DNA of 6,012 bases from an uncultured Acetatifactor sp. (lineage in GTDB: Bacteria > Bacillota > Clostridia > Lachnospirales > Lachnospiraceae): contig CANQSE010000135.1 in the NCBI GenBank assembly GCA_947626405.1, forward strand, positions 1-6,012, given 5' to 3'. The translations under genes and the position numbers were made by a program. The notes beneath the pieces are model-generated. The model had not been told where the DNA came from. It saw only the letters and a program-made list of their open reading frames with translations, and did no database searches. This document shows, piece after piece, positions 5,328-6,012 of this stretch (within the stretch, counting starts at the first letter, position 1; each line of letters starts with the position of its first letter).

Positions 5328-6012
5328 ATGCAAGGGAGTATGCGGGATATGGGGAATGTGCGGAATACGAGAAACACGGGATATGCGCGAAGCACGGGGA
5401 ATACGCGGAGTACGGTGAATACATGGGATATGAGGAATACGCGGAACTCTTACCATGCATTTCGCAGGAGGCGTAAAAAAAGAATATTATTTTATGGAGT
5501 AATACTGCTTGCCGGAGCGGGCATGGCGGCGTACTTTAGCCTGGCGTGGCCGTCTACGTCATGGGGTAGCGCAGGAAAACAGGACGGTGCGGGTAAAAGG
5601 AACGTGTATGCGCATAGTGTAGATGCGGATGGAGTAGACTTTGAAGAACTGGAGGAGGTTGCGGAGGTGTTGGGGCGCGACGCGGTTTTAAGCTGCTCCG
5701 AGGAGGAATATGAAGAACTGCTGCAGCTTGAGAAGATGCTTGAAAAAAACGCGGAAAGCCTTGACTTTGTAAAAGGTTATCCCGAACGTGAAAAATACAT
5801 GAATGAGCCTGTGGACATAACTGAGGATTTGGTAAGCGGCAAGGTCCCGCTTCTGATGCAGTGGGACAGGCGGTGGGGATATAATCAGTACGGTGACAGT
5901 ATGATAGGTCTTGCGGGATGCGGTCCAACCTGCATGACTATGGCATGTCTGTACCTGACCGGCGACACCGCGGTCAATCCCCGCGACATGGCGGAATTTG
6001 CATATCAAAACG
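5328..6012 (+). CDS. Membrane-anchored C39-like cysteine peptidase with N-terminal tripeptide repeat (partial)
   Basis: 228 residues are visible before the window ends. Residues 1-44 are a cytoplasmic tail built of NTR-like tripeptides. FRRRRKKR (45-52) is a positive-inside signal, and 53-74 is a single membrane helix. An acidic, Glu-rich, probably coiled-coil linker (about 105-145) leads to the start of a papain-fold C39-type domain: PLLMQWDRRWGYNQYGDS followed by GLAGCGPTC. C198 of CGPT is the expected nucleophile and Q174-equivalent in LLMQW a conserved landmark; the catalytic His and Asp lie beyond the edge. Topology puts the peptidase outside the membrane, so substrates are probably surface or secreted peptides. 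The gene is divergent from the VanRS-like pair and preceded by its candidate boxes, suggesting it is a regulated target. The start at 5328 rests on the ribosome binding site; 5430 is the alternative. Confidence 0.85.
   Translation, partial: MQGSMRDMGNVRNTRNTGYARSTGNTRSTVNTWDMRNTRNSYHAFRRRRKKRILFYGVILLAGAGMAAYFSLAWPSTSWGSAGKQDGAGKRNVYAHSVDADGVDFEELEEVAEVLGRDAVLSCSEEEYEELLQLEKMLEKNAESLDFVKGYPEREKYMNEPVDITEDLVSGKVPLLMQWDRRWGYNQYGDSMIGLAGCGPTCMTMACLYLTGDTAVNPRDMAEFAYQN
5336..5443 (+). repeat. Degenerate 9-bp minisatellite, 12 units (consensus GAATACGCG)
   Basis: Twelve consecutive 9-nt units differ mostly by transitions; exact GAATACGCG copies are at 5399-5407 and 5435-5443. The unit length is a multiple of three and all six frames are free of stops through it. 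In the peptidase frame it encodes N/S/D-T/M-R/G tripeptides (for example NTR, NTG, STG). The array begins 8 nt after the chosen start codon and ends just before the basic stretch of the membrane anchor. Confidence 0.85.

Noticed and set aside
5336..5443. Considered whether the repeat array is a CRISPR or an iteron origin
   Set aside because: Units are 9 nt, contiguous, degenerate and lack spacers or a palindromic repeat. No replication or cas gene is nearby, and the array is in frame with a protein.
5554..6008. Minus-strand open frames of 124 and 106 residues under the peptidase gene
   Set aside because: They are shadows of a gene with clear membrane anchor and C39 motifs; their Pro/His/Ser-rich translations show no domain.

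Overview
The window looks like a Gram-positive Clostridia chromosome, most likely Lachnospiraceae (Clostridium cluster XIVa). This rests on the order clpC - small unknown gene - radA, on a VanRS-like two-component pair, on strong AGGAGG-type ribosome binding sites, and on mixed GC with frequent AGG/AGA/ATA codons. The family assignment is inference from gene content; no 16S or other marker is present.

Layout. (1) 1-36: first codons of a minus-strand gene with a signal-peptide-like start, running off the left edge. (2) 37 to about 216: a non-coding, purine-rich (on the minus strand) leader ending in a small hairpin at 199-214. (3) About 217-1281: the C-terminal half of a ClpC-type AAA+ unfoldase. 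The N-terminal domain and first ATPase ring are absent, so the locus is broken or rearranged here. (4) 1372-1785: a 137-residue protein of unknown function with its own extended -10 promoter and a hairpin at the predicted mRNA 5' end, followed by a probable terminator at 1815-1840. (5) 1945-3330: full-length RadA DNA repair ATPase. (6) 3311-5114, minus strand: VanS-like sensor kinase and VanR-like response regulator, overlapping each other by 20 bp. The kinase 3' end also overlaps radA tail-to-tail by 20 bp. (7) 5115-5327: a divergent control region with a minus-strand promoter for the regulator gene, repeated VanR-box-like elements on both strands and a -10 for the rightward gene. (8) 5328 to the right edge: a membrane-anchored C39-like cysteine peptidase, truncated by the window, whose N-terminus is encoded by a 9-bp minisatellite.

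How the parts fit. The left half is the tail of the clpC/radA protein-quality-control and DNA-repair neighbourhood. The right half looks like an envelope-sensing module: a VanRS-type pair divergent from a surface cysteine peptidase, with similar candidate boxes facing both genes, so the pair probably controls the peptidase and itself. No vanH, ligase, vanX or vanY gene is in the window, so the pair should not be read as glycopeptide resistance. The most interesting points are the control region, the tripeptide-repeat N-terminus of the peptidase, and the break in clpC.
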